DNA of 64,000 nucleotides. It comes from Mallotus nudiflorus (lineage: Eukaryota > Streptophyta > Magnoliopsida > Malpighiales > Euphorbiaceae). How positions within the stretch are numbered: the first letter of the stretch is position 1; every line of letters starts with the position of its first letter. The DNA lies in the NCBI GenBank assembly GCA_947683625.1, contig CANTUR010000039.1:558001-622000 (forward strand). Direction: 5' to 3'. This document shows, in pieces, positions 10,535 through 21,761 of this stretch. The notes beneath the pieces were generated by a model, which saw nothing but the letters and a program-made list of their open reading frames with translations, was not told the origin of the DNA and did no database searches. The translations under genes and the position numbers were made by a program.

Positions 10535-11385
10535 CTAGGCAAAATCCATTTTTAAGCCCTGAACTATAATAATTTTTTCTATTGAGTCCCTATCCTTTTA
10601 TTGCATTGCATGAAGCCCTTATAATATTATTTATGTAGCTATTGAGCCCCAATTTGAGAAATTTTATAAATATGTTCTTCATACTATAAGGGCTCAATGC
10701 ATTATATAAATAATAGTATGTGGGCTTAATAGTTATATAAACAATAGTATATAGGCTCAATGCAATGAAAGAAAATGATAGAAACTCAATAGAAAAAATT
10801 ACTACAGGTCATAGGCTTAAAAAAAGTTTTTGCTTGAATACTAATAGGACCCACAATATTATTATCGTATTTCTTTTCTTTTGTGGGATTAAGGTAAAAA
10901 CCATCTTGAAACTCTTGAATTATAATGGTTTTTTTCTATTGAGCTCTTATATTTTTATTATATTACATTGGGCCCCTATGCTTTTATTTATGAAGCTATT
11001 AAGCCCTAGTTTATCCCAATTTGACAGATAAATTGTAATTGTTTGTCACACTCTATTAAGTGGCAGTGACAATTCGTGTCCTATGCTGAATGAATAAACG
11101 TTGGCTGACTATGCTTAGTAATGTTAACTATTCAACAATCAATAGCAGTTAACATTATTAAGTCTAGTCAGCCAACATTTGATCCATTCAGCATAGAATA
11201 CGAATTATCACTCGTCACTTAATAGAGTGTGACAAATAATTGCAATTTATCTATTAAATTAGAAACAACTAGGACTTAATAGCTATATAAATAAAAATGT
11301 AGGGGCTCAATGTAATATAATAAAAATATAGGGGCTTAATGAAAAAAAACCGTTTTAGTTTAGGGCTTAAAAATGTACGATGCCA
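10535..11385. repeat. Long inverted repeat (foldback element) upstream of the reductase gene
   Basis: A left arm ending at 11129 (AGTAATGTTAACT) pairs with a right arm starting at 11147 (AGTTAACATTATTA) across a 17-base loop. Pairing continues outward: GTTGGCTGACTA with TAGTCAGCCAAC, ATGCTGAATG with CATTCAGCAT, TTGTCACACTCTATTAAGTG with its complement, TATTAAGCCCTAG with CTAGGACTTAATA, then TTTTTAAGCCCT ends. The AAGCCCTGAACTA motif near 10553 also matches the complement of the right end (about 11375), so the element may extend to 10535. It looks like a non-autonomous foldback or MITE-like DNA element. No transposase is seen. Confidence 0.8.
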
Positions 11386-11496
11386 TAGGATTAATGGGTG
11401 CGGAAAGCATGACGCCACATTCACGACAATTAAATAAAACTCCAAGAAAACCCGCAGCCTCTCCGATCCATCCAAAGACGACATAGGAGAGAGATT

Positions 11497-11504
11497 GTAT
11501 AATA
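11497..11504 (+). promoter_or_regulatory. Possible TATA box of the reductase gene
   Basis: GTATAATA lies 55 bp upstream of the start codon. This is the only TATA-like motif between the inverted repeat and the ATG, and would imply a 5' leader of about 30 nt. The assignment is weak because many plant housekeeping promoters lack a TATA box. Confidence 0.35.
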
Positions 11505-11558
11505 GAAGCACAGAAAAAATAACAGCGAAAAAAAGGTTCAATACTTCAATTCAATTCA

Positions 11559-14500
11559 ATGGTGGAATCACCTTTCAAAGGAGATATGCTGAGGGGAAAA
11601 GTGGCATTAGTCACAGGAGGCGGTTCGGGAATTGGTTATGAAATATCACTTCAATTGGGTAAACATGGAGCTTCCGTTGCCATCATGGGTCGTCGGAAAC
11701 ATGTTCTTCAATCTGCCATTGCTTCTCTTCACTCCCTTGGAATTCCTGTAATTTTCTTTTCTTTTTCCATTACTTGCTTTTTCTCCACTTAGGCTGGGTT
11801 TCTTTATATGATCGTTTGTATCATTTTTTTTATTGGTAGCTGAAAAATTGTATTAGAAGAATGTCGGATATTAACAGTCTTTGTCTTTGATATGGACTAT
11901 TGTTATTGAAAATTGGGTCCATACTCCATCCTTAATATTGGCTTTCCGTTAGTTCACCCTGTTCAAGAATTGCTTTCCTGTATTCCTGTTGTTCCTTTTG
12001 ATTTTGCGAGCGTGATAGTTGTCTGACTTATAATGCAGACCATTGTGGGCAAATTAAGAGACTCGAGTTGGTTGGGTTCTAAATTTAGCTCAACAATAGC
12101 TGCATTTAAAGATATAATGAATGCATAAAGATGATCATTAAGAGAATCAAAGAAAAATAACTTTGGAGAATCAACCTTGTGTGAAAAATAAACTATTTAA
12201 TTATAGAAACAAAAATATTTAGAAATCAAATCTAAAACCTAAACAACGAAGAGAATTTGCAATAAAGTTGAAGTCCAAGTTGCTCTTGCTTGACTTTTAA
12301 ATCTCGAGCAATGGTAACTGCTTTCCCACTATCATAACTTCTTACCCATGATGCTCCAATCTCCTTCTATAATTCTCCATAACTATCTCCCACTTTCACT
12401 CTCTTATCACTAAATTTTGTGCTTAATTACAATTTCGTTACAAAACTTTAATTTGTATTTTATTTGTTAATTTCTATTTAGGTTTCATGTGTAGTCCTTA
12501 TAAAATTTTTTGGACCATAAACAATTCACTGTTACTGTTTTAGTCCAAATTTGAAAATTCATGCAAATAAGTCCAATATTTTCTATATTATATAAAAATT
12601 AATGGAAAAAAATAAAAATATCTTGAGGGATGAACACCCCTAAACCATAGTTATAAATTATTTAAATATAATATAATGTGTAACTATTTTATTATTGATG
12701 TATAATTTGTTATATGTAAAAAATTAAAATAATATTTTAGTAAAAATAAATATTATATTTATAAATTATTTAAATATAATATAACATACAAGTATTTTAT
12801 TAATTTATAGTTTGTTATGCAAAAAATTAAAAAATGTAGATAAATATTAACCTGTGCTTTGTTACCTAATTGAATAATGTAAAGCATAGGCTTATTTATA
12901 TGCTATCTTAAAATTTTAGACTAAAATTGTAATGCTAAACTGTTTATGAACCAAAAAAAAATACTATGAAGTGTATTCGCAAAATCTAAAAAGAAATTTA
13001 GTAACTAAAACTATACAAATTAAAGTGTTGTAACTTAATTGTAATGAAATATAAAGTGTAGTAACTATCTATATAATTTTCCCTTTATTCTCTCGTAAAA
13101 CCACTAACTCCCACTAAATAGATCCAAGTAACCACCAATTTTTATCAACTTAACTAATTAACAAATAAATAAATGATGCAAACAATGCTTCTACATGCAT
13201 TTTGGTTGTAAGTCGAATATGCATGTGTTATTTCTTTTGAATAATGCAATGGTCTTGATTCTTCCTGAAAAAAATTTAATCCTCATCAATGATTTTTATA
13301 TTAGCTTGATAAATCTTCAAGGGAACTCTCTAATTGAAGGATCATTTCTCAAATTTTGTGTTTTTTCTTTGAATCTTCACTTTCCAAATGGTGCTCTTTG
13401 TATATGGAATTAATTACTTTTGACAAATTCTATATTTTGGTTCTAATTGTCTTTCCTTAATGATCCTTAGTGTGGTGCCCTCCAAACCAACTCCCTCACG
13501 TATTGCTCCAGTGAATCACTCATGACATGCTCTAGAGAATTATGCTGCCCCTGCCCTTAAGTTCATTAACCACCTGCATAAAACCGACATCATATACATT
13601 AGTATAGGCAAATGTGTGATTAAGGAACGTTCTAAGTTCCTTAATAATTTTTTATATGGTAGATACCTCTTGTTGTTTGTGTAGAGGTGTTTACTTTTCT
13701 TTTTCTCTAGACTTGGGTGATTTGGGTGATGGGAATCGCATACCTCATGGGACGCTCCAGAGAATTACCTCCAAGTTCTTCAAATTCTTTGGTCACCTTA
13801 AGGGAACTTCATCATTAGCTATTTTACAGGTTTGTACAAGGTTAGCTTGTTGAATTATCACCATGTTCTCCCTAAAAGATTCCTTGATAGATTCTTTAAG
13901 AGAATCTTTGAACAACTTACAGAAAATAACTTCAAACATAAAAACTTAAACCTACATTTTTTCAAGTTTTTTTTCTAACTCTAATCTTGTGCATTTGCCT
14001 CTGGATGAAAAACAAATTGTTCACGTGACAATTGTCAATGATCAACTCCATCTCTTGTGGACTTTGACTGTTTTCAACATCTTGTTCTTGAGCTTTGTAT
14101 ATGGCCCTACTGCTGTAGGCACCTCCTGGCCCTAAGACTTGGCTATCTATTTATCCATAAAATTTCTAGTTCATGGCATCATGATAGTGGTGTCCCACCA
14201 AGCATGTCAAGTCTTGTTTCCTTTGGGCCTTTGAAATTGTGATTTCGTGACCGTGCCAAGTATATTGGTACACCAACTGATTGTAAATTAAGTTTTCTAA
14301 CTTCTTGCAAACGATTTGTACAAATTAACATATTTAAGTTTGTTGGTTTATAAAGTTATCTGGACAATAGCTAAAATTAAACATTTGATGAATGCAGAAA
14401 GATATCATTGACAGAATCAAAGTGAAATGACTTTGGAGAATTAAGCTTGTATTAAAAATAAACAAAAAGCAAAGTGTTTGAAAACTAAAGCTAGAAAACT

Positions 14501-17500
14501 AAAAAATCATGGGAATTTGTAGCGAAGTTAAAGTTGAAGTTGTTGGTGTTGCTATTGATTGCATTGTTATGTTGATGTGTCCCTCCCTTCTTCTCTTGTT
14601 ACTTTGCTTTTAAATCTCCAATAATGGTAACAACTTCTTGACTATCATAACTTCTTACCATGACTTTCCAATTCCTTCTTTTATTCCTTGTAACTACTTC
14701 CCACTTTCATTCGCCCACCAAATCAATAACTCCGACTGATCTAATTCTAGTAAACTACTAATTTCTATTAACTTAACTAATTACAAATAATAAATGGTAT
14801 AAACACCTGTATTTTTTTTCCTTTCTTCCCTTTATTTAGCTTCAATAAGTCTAATAATATTCTGAGTTCAAACTCACTTCAAATTTTCATTGCTTGAATT
14901 TCCTAACTTTTGACAGGTTCAAAAAATCATACCTTTAGTAGTTGATGTCTATTTGGTCAATGAACTCTTTGTTTCTAGATTGTACATCTTTTGATATTAC
15001 TAGGAAAATAAAGCCCTAGCAAACAAAGTATAGTTGACAAATTAATAAATTTTGCTTCACATATAAGTAAAGAATCAAAGAAAAATGTTCAATATATATA
15101 TATATAGATAGTAGCATCCTATAGGAGAACAATATTTTGACAACTTCAACCCCATGATGAAGAAAAAAGATGTAAAGATCATGTTGCTAGTTAAGAATGT
15201 TATAATGTTAATGCTCTTGGATTTTCCTATAATGTATACAACTGTGATTAATTTACTCTACTGGTGTAATTATGTGTGAACAAGTGTAGCTAGCACTCGA
15301 TGTTTCTTCTTCATTCCATTGCTATAAATGGGGTAAATTGTATGGATTGTTACTAAACTTTGTGCTTGATCACAATATGGTTTTGAAACTTTAATTTTTG
15401 TCTTCATTTTGGTACTAAATTTCTATTTAGGTTTGCCATGTAGTTCCTATAATTTTTTTAATCCATAAACAATCTAGTATTACCATTTTAGTCCAAAATT
15501 TGAAAATAACATACAAATAAGTCCATATTTTCTATATTCTTATAGAAATGAATGAAAAAACTAAAAACTATGATGACTGATGAAGATGGCTATATTATAG
15601 TTATAAATTATTTAGATGTAAAATACAAATATTTTATTGTTAATGTATAGTTTATTTTATGTACAAAATTAAGATTACATTTCAATAAAAATAAAATTTA
15701 TATTTATAAATTATTTAAATATAATGTAATATATAAATATTTTATTAATTTATTAAAATGCAAATATTAATTACTTAAATATAATTTACTATATTAAAAA
15801 ATTAAAAATATGAAGATAAATATTAACATCCGCTTTATTCTCTAATCAAATAATGTTTTTAGATTATTCTAGGAATAAGGTATTCATCCCTCAAGATAGT
15901 TTTTAGTTTCTCCATTAACTTTTATATGAATATAGAAAATATGGACTTATTTGTATGCTATCTTCAAATGTCGAACTAAAATGGTAATGATGGATTGTTT
16001 ATAGATCAAAAAAACCTAAATAGCATGTGGTGACAAAAAGATACAAACTAAAGTCTTGTAACCAAATTATAATCAAGCATAAATTTTAATTACCTTTACA
16101 AATTAACTGCTACAAATGTTTTAAATTGCTGTATGTATTTTTTTTCCCTGATATCTCAATGAGGGATGTGAAAATTGAGGATCTAAAATATTTCTACTAT
16201 AGAATGGTGGGTACTTAACCACTTTGGTGGCTATGTACACATAGTGTGACTATTATGCTTATATTTAATTATATTTATAGTTGAAATAGTTTTTGAATTA
16301 ATGACTTTAGAATGCAATTTTGGATCATTTGCAGGCTATAGGACTTGAGGGAGATGTTCGCAAGATAGATGGTGCGGGTAAAGTTCTAGAAGCTGCTATA
16401 AGGCATTTTGGCAAGCTTGATATTCTTGTTAATGCTGCAGCTGGCAACTTTCTAGTTGTGCCTGAGGATTTATCCCCTAATGGCTTTCGAACAGGTAGTT
16501 TCTTCATAAGCATGGTTTCTTGTGTAATTGTTGTTTGAAACAAATTGGCACTTACAATGTCCCTTTTATTTATTTATTTATTTTTTCAACCTTCCGGTTG
16601 ACATGGCCAAGGAACATCAAGTTTTGATTGTTTTCTGCAGTGATAGATATAGACTCTGTTGGCACTTTTACAATGTGTCATGAGGCTCTTAAGTACCTTA
16701 AGAGAGGGGGACTAGGGAAGGACCCATCTGCTGGTGGTGGAGTAATAATAAATATAAGTGCAACTTTGCATTATACAGCTACTTGGTACCAAATCCATGT
16801 ATCTGCTGCAAAGGTTAGGGTATATTATCTGCAAGACAATATTTAGGTTTTTAAACTGTATGGAATTTTTTCAAAATGTTTCATTATACAGGCAGCAGTT
16901 GATAGCATTACGAGAAGCTTGGCGTTGGAATGGGGAACAGATTATGGCATTAGAGTGAATGGAATTGCTCCAGGACCTATTGGAGATACGGCTGGTTTAA
17001 GTAAACTTGCACCTGTAGAGATCTTGAGAGAAGCTAAAGAGAATATGCCTCTAGATAAATTGGGGGAGAAATGGGATGTAGCTATGGCTGCCTTGTATCT
17101 CACATCTGATGCAGGTTAGAATCTATTACTTCACCCTTTTATTGTGCTCTATCTCGATGTATTCCTAGTTTCCTAATCCAAGAGTGCATGTCAGTTCCAC
17201 AAAATAAATTCAGTTATGATTTTTGAGCTGTTAAAAAGCAATATGGATTTTATGGTGACACCTTATATGTTTACTATTTTTCATGGAACAGACAATTTAT
17301 AGATGTGGAGCTGTTGCTGCTTAATGTAAATTTTCTTTTTTTTTTTCCCTCTTATTTTGCTTAGGAAAATATGTCAATGGGACAACGCTGGTGGTGGATG
17401 GTGGGGAATGGCTGAGCAAAACTCGCCATCTGCCAAAAGAAGCAGTGAAGCAACTATCTCGAGTTGTGGAGAAGAGGTCTAAAGATTCACCTACTGGGGT

Positions 17501-17519
17501 TCCAAAGAGCAAGCTTTGA
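11559..17519 (+). CDS. Peroxisomal 2,4-dienoyl-CoA reductase-like SDR (5 exons)
   Basis: Exons 11559-11747, 16335-16494, 16641-16813, 16892-17114 and 17365-17519 join in frame through GT-AG introns to 900 bp, 299 residues plus stop. It is a short-chain dehydrogenase/reductase: nucleotide-binding TGGGSGIG at residues 19-26, GDV at 69-71, NAAAG at 96-100, PGPI at 201-204, and C-terminal SKL (297-299), a type 1 peroxisomal targeting signal. The lysine of the SDR active site is K174. The tyrosine normally four residues earlier is replaced by V170, as in the dienoyl-CoA reductase branch, which uses other residues. Known family members reduce 2,4-dienoyl-CoA with NADPH during beta-oxidation of unsaturated fatty acids in peroxisomes. 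Length matches the plant family. The first ATG (TTCAATGG) is chosen. It appears intact and is the only host gene here. Confidence 0.93.
12410..13080. repeat. Foldback element 1 in intron 1
   Basis: The left arm (TTTGTGCTTAATTACAAT ... TTTCTATTTAGG ... AATAAGTCCAATATTTTC) is mirrored by the right arm (GCTTATTTATATGCTATC ... AAACTGTTTATGAACC ... TTGTAACTTAATTGTAAT). The arms are about 200 bp with an AT-rich centre. It shares family sequence with 15340-16090. No coding capacity. Confidence 0.7.
15340..16090. repeat. Foldback element 2 in intron 1
   Basis: The left arm runs from TTTGTGCTTGATCACAAT through TTTCTATTTAGGTTTGCC to ACAAATAAGTCCATATTTTC. The right arm is its complement, from GAAAATATGGACTTATTTGT through ATGATGGATTGTTTATAG to TTATAATCAAGCATAAA. 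The centre repeats TTATAAATTATTT(A)GAT blocks. It is a second copy of the same non-autonomous family. Confidence 0.75.
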
Positions 17520-19101
17520 TTTTCTCCGAATATAATACGCACGCCAACAGATAGTAGATGCTTTTTCATGATGCTTTGGACACTTGGGGAGAAGATTGAA
17601 TTTCTATTGGCGTTATGCAGAGAACGACTTCAGGTTACAGATATAAAGAATTGATGACGCTGAAACAAAGTGTCTTTACAAAGCCCTGTATACATCATTC
17701 GTGGTTAGTGGATGCCTAATCCCTTTTCCAAAATTTTAAATTTGAATAATATTGCATCTGAACGTTACAACCGAGCCGATTGATTTGGATTAAGGCTTAA
17801 TTTGAGATTAAGGTTATTTTCTGTTGTAGCCAGCAGGTGCTGTTGGTATAAAATTTTATTGCAGAAATTTGCAAACAGACTTGGATGCTGTAACTATGTT
17901 ATCTAATTTGTTATACAGACGGGCAAGAAATAACAACGTTTGTACTCTGAGGCCAGATTAGGCTGTAAAACGAAGGAGAACTCGTATGTTTCCAGAACTG
18001 GGAATTGATTTGAAGACTACAAACCAATACAATATTGAACGAGCAAAAAATATAAGAGCATCTAGGATACTGTTTATTAACCCTTTTAGCCTACTGTTGC
18101 TTTTTACTCGTCTTTGGTCTAAACCATATGTTTTCTAATACAGATAAAGAAATGTTACAAAGAGACTACACATTTTGACTTGAAATGGGTTCATTCAGTA
18201 GCTGAAAGAATGTTTGTACAACATACACACTCTTATTATCATTTTCCACACACAAAATTGAAAATTATGATTTATGACTATTTGCATGTGAATATGGCCT
18301 TTCAACGTTGAATGTAATGCGTCTCTTTTTTTAAAATAAATAAACGTTGAATGTAATGCGGTAATTCATGAAGGTCTTAATCATCCAGGGAGCTGTCACC
18401 ACTAATATTTTGGATGTGATGGTACCAACTTCCCTATCGAATTCAGTAAGAGGAAAAAATTAGAAATTAACACTAATTCGTAAGATAGCATTTCTTGAGC
18501 CATTTTGAACAACTACATACACTTCTTATAATTAAATGTGTATGGATAATTTACATTTAAGTTTGCAAAAACGCTTAATGCACATTATTTAATATTTTAT
18601 TCTCAACTACGACCGCAAATTGAATTATAAATTCAGTGATTAAAAAGAAATTTATTTCAACTTTTATAAGAGATAATAGCCAATAAATTAAGTTCAACTT
18701 GTTCAAAAGATAATAGCTCTCTTCTCTACTTGCCTGTGAAAAGCATGGCCATACTTTTCAGAAGAGGTAAAAAAGAGAGCTATTTTTAATTTTTATTTTC
18801 AATTTTTTTCTCTTCATTTCAATTGGGATTCTATGGTATTCTATGGTATTACTTTCAATTTTTTCTCCTTCTCATTTCAATTGGGATTCTATGGTAGGAA
18901 TCAAATGAGCCCTTAAGACATTTGGTTTTTAGTGTTGAATGTTGAAATAATTAGCTATCTTCAACTTGAAGTGAAAAAAAAAAAAGAAGAATTGAATTTC
19001 GATTTGCATTATAACATTGAGATTGCAAGTTCAAATAAAAATTGTCGAAAATGAAATTCTACACACATTGATGTAATTACATTAAAACTAAGATTAAATT
19101 A
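17520..19101. other. 3' flank of the reductase gene
   Basis: It includes the 3' UTR, with AATAAT at about 17745 as a possible polyadenylation signal, then AT-rich intergenic DNA. Minor repeats are ACGTTGAATGTAATGCG at 18305 and 18344, and ATTGGGATTCTATGGTA at about 18821 and 18879. No gene is seen. Confidence 0.5.
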
Positions 19102-19712
19102 TGATAAGAATTCGATGGACAATCTACTCTAAGAACCCTTAAATTAATTTATAATGTAACCCAAAACACTAGAAAGCAAGTTTTACGATAAAAAATTAAA
19201 ACCCTAGGAAAGCTAAGTCCTTAAAAACTCTAATCTTGAAGACACCACAAAAGTTGATCACTCGTTTGATAAGTTAAGATATTGTAATCTACCAAAAATA
19301 CAAGAAAGCAAAGTAAAACTTACTAAAAACACTCAAATGTATTAATCATATGTTTAAATTTGTTTTACATAGTTTTAACCTTCATATAGGCATGTGAACA
19401 TCCTAATTGTTGAAGGAAAATGTGTTTTTTTATTTATTCCTAAAGATACTTATAAATGAAAATGATTAATTAAAGAGCATTCCTTTCAAAAAGATGACAA
19501 CTAAAGATGACTAATGACAACTAAAAATTGAAAAGTCAAACTAAATAAAAAAATCCTAGCTATTTAAGGCTTAGACTAACACAAAAAGCCCAAAACAAAT
19601 TAAGCCCTTTAATATACTTTAGAATGAAAATTGGCCCTTCCTTTAGCACATCCATGTGACTTGGTCTTTATCATCCCTTTTAAAAAATCATATCATTCCC
19701 TCACTCTTGAAG
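19102..19712 (-). repeat. Gypsy 3' LTR with polypurine tract, minus strand
   Basis: On the minus strand a purine-rich tract (19712-19696, CTTCAAGAGTGAGGGAA) precedes TGATATGATTTTTT at 19695. The upstream sequence resembles the end of the gypsy pol frame (ATTCGAG then AAATCATCTTCAAG). The LTR interior has complements of the GTTGTCAT and TATA-region motifs of gypsy copy A. The left end, near TGATAAGAATTCG at 19102, is tentative. Confidence 0.6.
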
Positions 19713-21169
19713 ATGATTTGTACTCGAATCATAACCATCTTCTAACATTGATAAATTCATAAATCATCCAGGGTCAAACATAAACACTTTACTTGAAAAC
19801 CTCTCCTTTGAAGTAATTATCCACACAAGCAGTTTCAAAATAACTTGAACTTAATTGCACACTTGGAACATAGAACTTCTATTCACGAATTTTTAAGATT
19901 GAATTCTTGTTGCTTCTTTCTAAACTTGAAACATGAATATTCAACTTCTTAAATTCTTTATTAACAATCTTTATGAAAACATTTGTATTAATCTTTTATT
20001 GTTTTCCTTCACCACTCATGTTTAAAATATTCAAAAAGTGTTAGTAATATTTATTCCTCATACACTTCCCCATGTGTTTACACTCAAATCAAAATTGTGG
20101 TCACTAGTGTTTCACTCTATTTTGGCTTTATTTCCAATGATGATCTTAACATTATTTCCTTTTACCACTCCAACCAGCCCCTTTTATATCCTTAAAAGAA
20201 GCAACAACAAAAAATCAAAAAGAGCAATCAATTAGATGTGGCAAATTTCCAAATCATAACTTTACAAGCTTAGTTAAGGCAAAAAAAAAAAAAAAAAAAT
20301 TTGAAGAGCCAAAAGCATAAGAAAACTTCAAATTGAAGTAAAAATTCATGTAAAAAATTCATTAGAATGTAGATATTTAAAAAGAGAAGCAAAATGAATT
20401 AAAACAACCTTGTATATGCACAATTGAATCTAAATTGGCTAAATTATATGAGGAGCCCAAAATTAATTAATTTGGACTTAAGAATTTGTTTTTTTTTTTT
20501 ATAAGGATTAGGGCTAATTAATATAGTAGGATACATATACAAGACAGGAAAGGAATTCTAACTCAAAAAGGAATATTTAGCTTACTTTGACTTAGTTAAC
20601 TACTTAAATGCAAAAAAGGAAAGCTCTTATAATGTGACGTGGAAAATAATTCTTTTAGTGTGAGAAATCCTTTTTTTTTTTGCTTGGATTAGCACTTCTA
20701 TGTCACATAAATTTGTGCTTAACTCCTTAAAGAACACAAATAGATTGCAACCTATAAATAGTATGAATCAAGCAATATTTTCTTTTTTAAATTGAATGTT
20801 TTTTAATCTTTTTTTCTTTCTTTTTTTTATTTTTTATTTTTTGATCAAATAAAACTAAAACACACAAAATAGAATTGAAAAAGAACATAAGGAACACCAA
20901 GACCATGAAGAACACAAAGGACATAAAGAAACATAAACGAAAGACATAAAGGAACCAATCAAGAAAACATAAAAGATTAGAGACAAATATTAAAGGAAAC
21001 ACTAATATGATCCTTAAAAGGGATTCATGTGCAAATCATATATTACTTAGTATTCTATATGGACTGATTAAAGAGCATGAAAAGCTTACCTTAGAGCATT
21101 AATTTAGGATGAATTCATATCAATTTGTGAAGTTTACACATCAATATAATTAAGTATAAAATCTTTAAT
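19713..21169. other. Degraded retroelement DNA
   Basis: It should be the interior of the minus-strand gypsy element ending at 19712, but no domain is readable. It contains an A run at 20281-20299 and A/T-rich leader-like sequence at 20780-21000. Confidence 0.4.
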
Positions 21170-21760
21170 GAATTTTTGGGTTATTTTCTTTTTTGGAGTC
21201 AATAATGAAAGATTCAAGAAGATTTGATAAGATTCAAGGATATTCTAATAAAAAGTCAAAGAGTCAACAAATGAAAGGTCAAGGGTCAATATCCTATATG
21301 ATATGTGACATGGTATGCTTAAAAGTTTGGTTATCATTAGTTGTTTGCTTGGTTGTCATGAGTTGTCATTTTGCTTAGTTGTCATGAGTTGTCATTTTGC
21401 TTAGTTATCATTAGTTGTCATATTTTTGAAGGGATTCTCTTTAGTTAAAGATTTTCCTTTATAGGTATCTTTAGGAATAAGTAAGAAAACCTTTTCCTTC
21501 AAGGATTAGGATGTTTACATACTTATATAAAGGCTAAACCTATGTAAAAAAAATTTTAGGTGAATTTAAATCAATTAAAGTGAGGTTTTCTTTAACTTTG
21601 TTCTTTTAAAAATTTACAAGTTTACTTAATTTTTTTTTCATTTCTACCTTTTATTACAATTGCTATGTTAAATTAAATTTAGAATTGTTTGATTGTTCAT
21701 TTAGTAGTAACTATGGTCCTTGCTTCCATTTAATAAGCAATGGGTTTTAGTTCCATAAAC
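21170..21760 (+). repeat. Gypsy LTR fragment, plus strand
   Basis: It matches copy A's LTR (about 3060-3690): a GAGTCAATAA start, AGATTCAAGAAGATT, AGTCAA motifs, repeated GTTGTCAT, the TTATATAAAGGC TATA region, and TAATAAGCAATGGGTTTTAG. The U5 tail is missing because a copia LTR begins at 21762. Confidence 0.8.
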
Positions 21761-21761
21761 A

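Larger units (their letters stand above)
11748..16334 (+). other. Intron 1 of the reductase gene (4.6 kb)
   Basis: It is bounded by CCT/GTAATT and TTTGCAG/GCTATAG. It holds two foldback elements (about 12410-13080 and 15340-16090) and a diverged internal duplication: 12050-12400 resembles 14345-14700, both with an AACTTTGGAGAAT-like motif and CTATCATAACTTCTTACC. ORFs here (13195-13413, 13656-13853, 14057-14242) match nothing I know and look like chance. Confidence 0.85.

Noticed and set aside
11269..11541. 90-residue minus-strand ORF across the promoter of the reductase gene
   Set aside because: It lies in the hairpin arm and promoter, shows no domain, and is compositionally a by-product of AT-rich repeat sequence.
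13195..14242. Possible extra exons in the long intron 1
   Set aside because: Exon 1 joins exon 2 in frame to give the full family domain without any insert, and these ORFs have no SDR-like content.
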